Assembly: GCF_030252425.1 (NCBI RefSeq)
Contig: NZ_CP126994.1
Location: 4,469,501-4,533,500 of the forward strand
Direction of reading: 5' to 3'
Length of the DNA: 64,000 bases
Source: Acidisoma sp. PAMC 29798
GTDB lineage: Bacteria; Pseudomonadota; Alphaproteobacteria; Acetobacterales; Acetobacteraceae
Of the stretch, positions 63,459 through 64,000 are shown piece by piece (the stretch's first letter is position 1; each line of letters starts with the position of its first letter). The notes under the pieces are model-generated. The model searched no databases. It saw only the letters and a program-made list of their open reading frames with translations, and was not told the origin of the DNA. The position numbers and the translations under genes were made by a program.

Positions 63459-64000
63459 GCCGGCCACACCTGGACGGCATGAGGATCGATCGAGACGCGG
63501 CAGGGACCGGGCGCGAGGTCGCAGCCGGGATCGGCCGCGGCTTGCAGCACGGTCGTGCCGATGCGCAGGCGCAGCCGGCGCTGGCCGCCGCGCACATCGC
63601 TGATTTGGAGCAGTGTCGCGGGCAGATGACCGTTGGTGCCGACCCGCACCGCCTCCGGCCGCACCGACCACCCGACGGAACCGGGCTCCAAAGGCGTGCC
63701 ACCGACCCAGAGGCGCAGACCGCCGAGGTCGATGGTGTCCGGCGTCACGGCAATTCCGGCGGAAATATTCTCCGCACCCAGCAGCCGCGCCACGGCCTCA
63801 CTCGCCGGGCGCATGAAGACCTGCTCGGCCGGACCGGATTGCAGCACATGGCCGTCTTCGAGCAGCAAAAGGTCATCGGCGAGCAGCAGAGCCTCCACCG
63901 GATCATGGGTAACGAGGATGGTGGTCCCCTCGATTTCCCGTTGCAAGTCCCGCAACTCGCCGCGCAGGCGGGCGCGCAGCAGGGCATCGAGGGCGGAAAA
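63455..64000 (-). CDS. modC: Molybdate ABC transporter ATP-binding protein ModC (5' end outside window)
   Basis: The visible 181 residues start within the D-loop (SALDALLRARLRGEL), then ILVTHDPVEALLLADDLLLL (H-loop), and a C-terminal TOBE/Mop-like domain from about ENISAGIAV to the end. Walker A and the signature motif lie beyond the right edge. The ModE-like gene follows by ATGA overlap. Assignment to ModC rests on the Mop domain and the ModE neighbour; other TOBE-containing ATPases remain possible. Confidence 0.82.
   Translation of the reverse strand, partial: FSALDALLRARLRGELRDLQREIEGTTILVTHDPVEALLLADDLLLLEDGHVLQSGPAEQVFMRPASEAVARLLGAENISAGIAVTPDTIDLGGLRLWVGGTPLEPGSVGWSVRPEAVRVGTNGHLPATLLQISDVRGGQRRLRLRIGTTVLQAAADPGCDLAPGPCRVSIDPHAVQVWPA

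Noticed and set aside
1-64000. CRISPR arrays, tRNA/rRNA genes, insertion sequences, prophage or toxin-antitoxin systems
   Set aside because: None seen on reading; no regularly spaced repeats, cloverleaf-like sequences, transposase motifs or integrases.

Overview
The window is high-GC, densely packed bacterial chromosome. Gene content and protein style (hslV-hslU-sufE, Gfo/Idh/MocA, LhgO, IlvD/Edd sugar-acid dehydratase, liv-type transporters, YceI/cytochrome b561) fit an alphaproteobacterium. Acetobacteraceae within the Rhodospirillales/Acetobacterales is my best guess, but no rRNA or other marker is present to prove it. I saw no tRNA, rRNA, CRISPR array, insertion sequence, integrase or phage gene. 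No stretch longer than about 300 bases lacks a gene.

Layout. 0-2.4 kb: the 3' part of a glycogen branching enzyme and two small exported Thr-rich proteins. 2.4-9.1 kb: a mannitol dehydrogenase/fructuronate reductase-type enzyme, a heme-degrading-type monooxygenase, an acetyltransferase, a LysR regulator divergent from an azoreductase, a yceI-cytochrome b561-yceI operon and a nucleoside deoxyribosyltransferase. 9.1-13.2 kb: acetyl-CoA synthetase, an HSL-type hydrolase with two small paralogous exported proteins upstream, and a CBS protein. 13.3-20.2 kb: a catabolic island with aldehyde dehydrogenase, GMC oxidoreductase and GntR regulator on one strand, and LhgO-like oxidase, SDR and AraC regulator on the other. 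20.3-26.7 kb: a TfdB-like aromatic hydroxylase followed by a branched-chain-amino-acid-type ABC transporter (SBP-livG-livF-livH-livM). livF carries a 49-bp tandem duplication that shifts its frame.

26.7-36 kb: TupA-like ATP-grasp enzyme, a CpdA-like phosphodiesterase, a ClpP-fold exported protein coupled to a glycine-zipper lipoprotein, a hybrid histidine kinase with a convergent NarL-type regulator, and an FAD oxidoreductase coupled to a GT-C membrane glycosyltransferase. 36-44.2 kb: a divergent sugar-acid catabolism locus with L-arabinonate-dehydratase-like enzyme, SDR (frameshifted), a carbohydrate ABC transporter split over both strands without its ATPase, a GntR regulator, an RraA-type aldolase and an AraD1/GguC (FAH-fold) enzyme. 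44.2-47.6 kb: a polar amino-acid ABC transporter. 47.7-52.7 kb: sufE, hslU, hslV, mutL and an uncharacterised coupled pair, a 175-aa membrane protein and a 53-aa Pro-rich protein. 52.7-57.7 kb: MocA-type oxidoreductase, acetyltransferase, trehalose-synthase-like enzyme and alpha-glucosidase. 57.8-60.2 kb: the DUF1800/DUF1501 exported pair. 60.5-63.1 kb: a GAF-PAS-GGDEF-EAL protein split by two frameshifts. 63.1-64 kb: a ModE-like regulator and the 3' part of modC, which runs off the right edge.

Themes. Most functions are uptake and oxidation of sugars, sugar acids, alcohols and aromatics, each with a local regulator. Many operons use 4-base ATGA or GTGA stop/start overlaps. Two families of extragenic palindromes recur, with two copies each. 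Three loci (livF, an SDR, the GGDEF-EAL protein) are broken by small indels or duplications, which could be assembly or sequencing error or real decay. The least explained gene set is the 175-aa/53-aa pair next to mutL, whose start codon lies inside a perfect 13-bp-arm inverted repeat.
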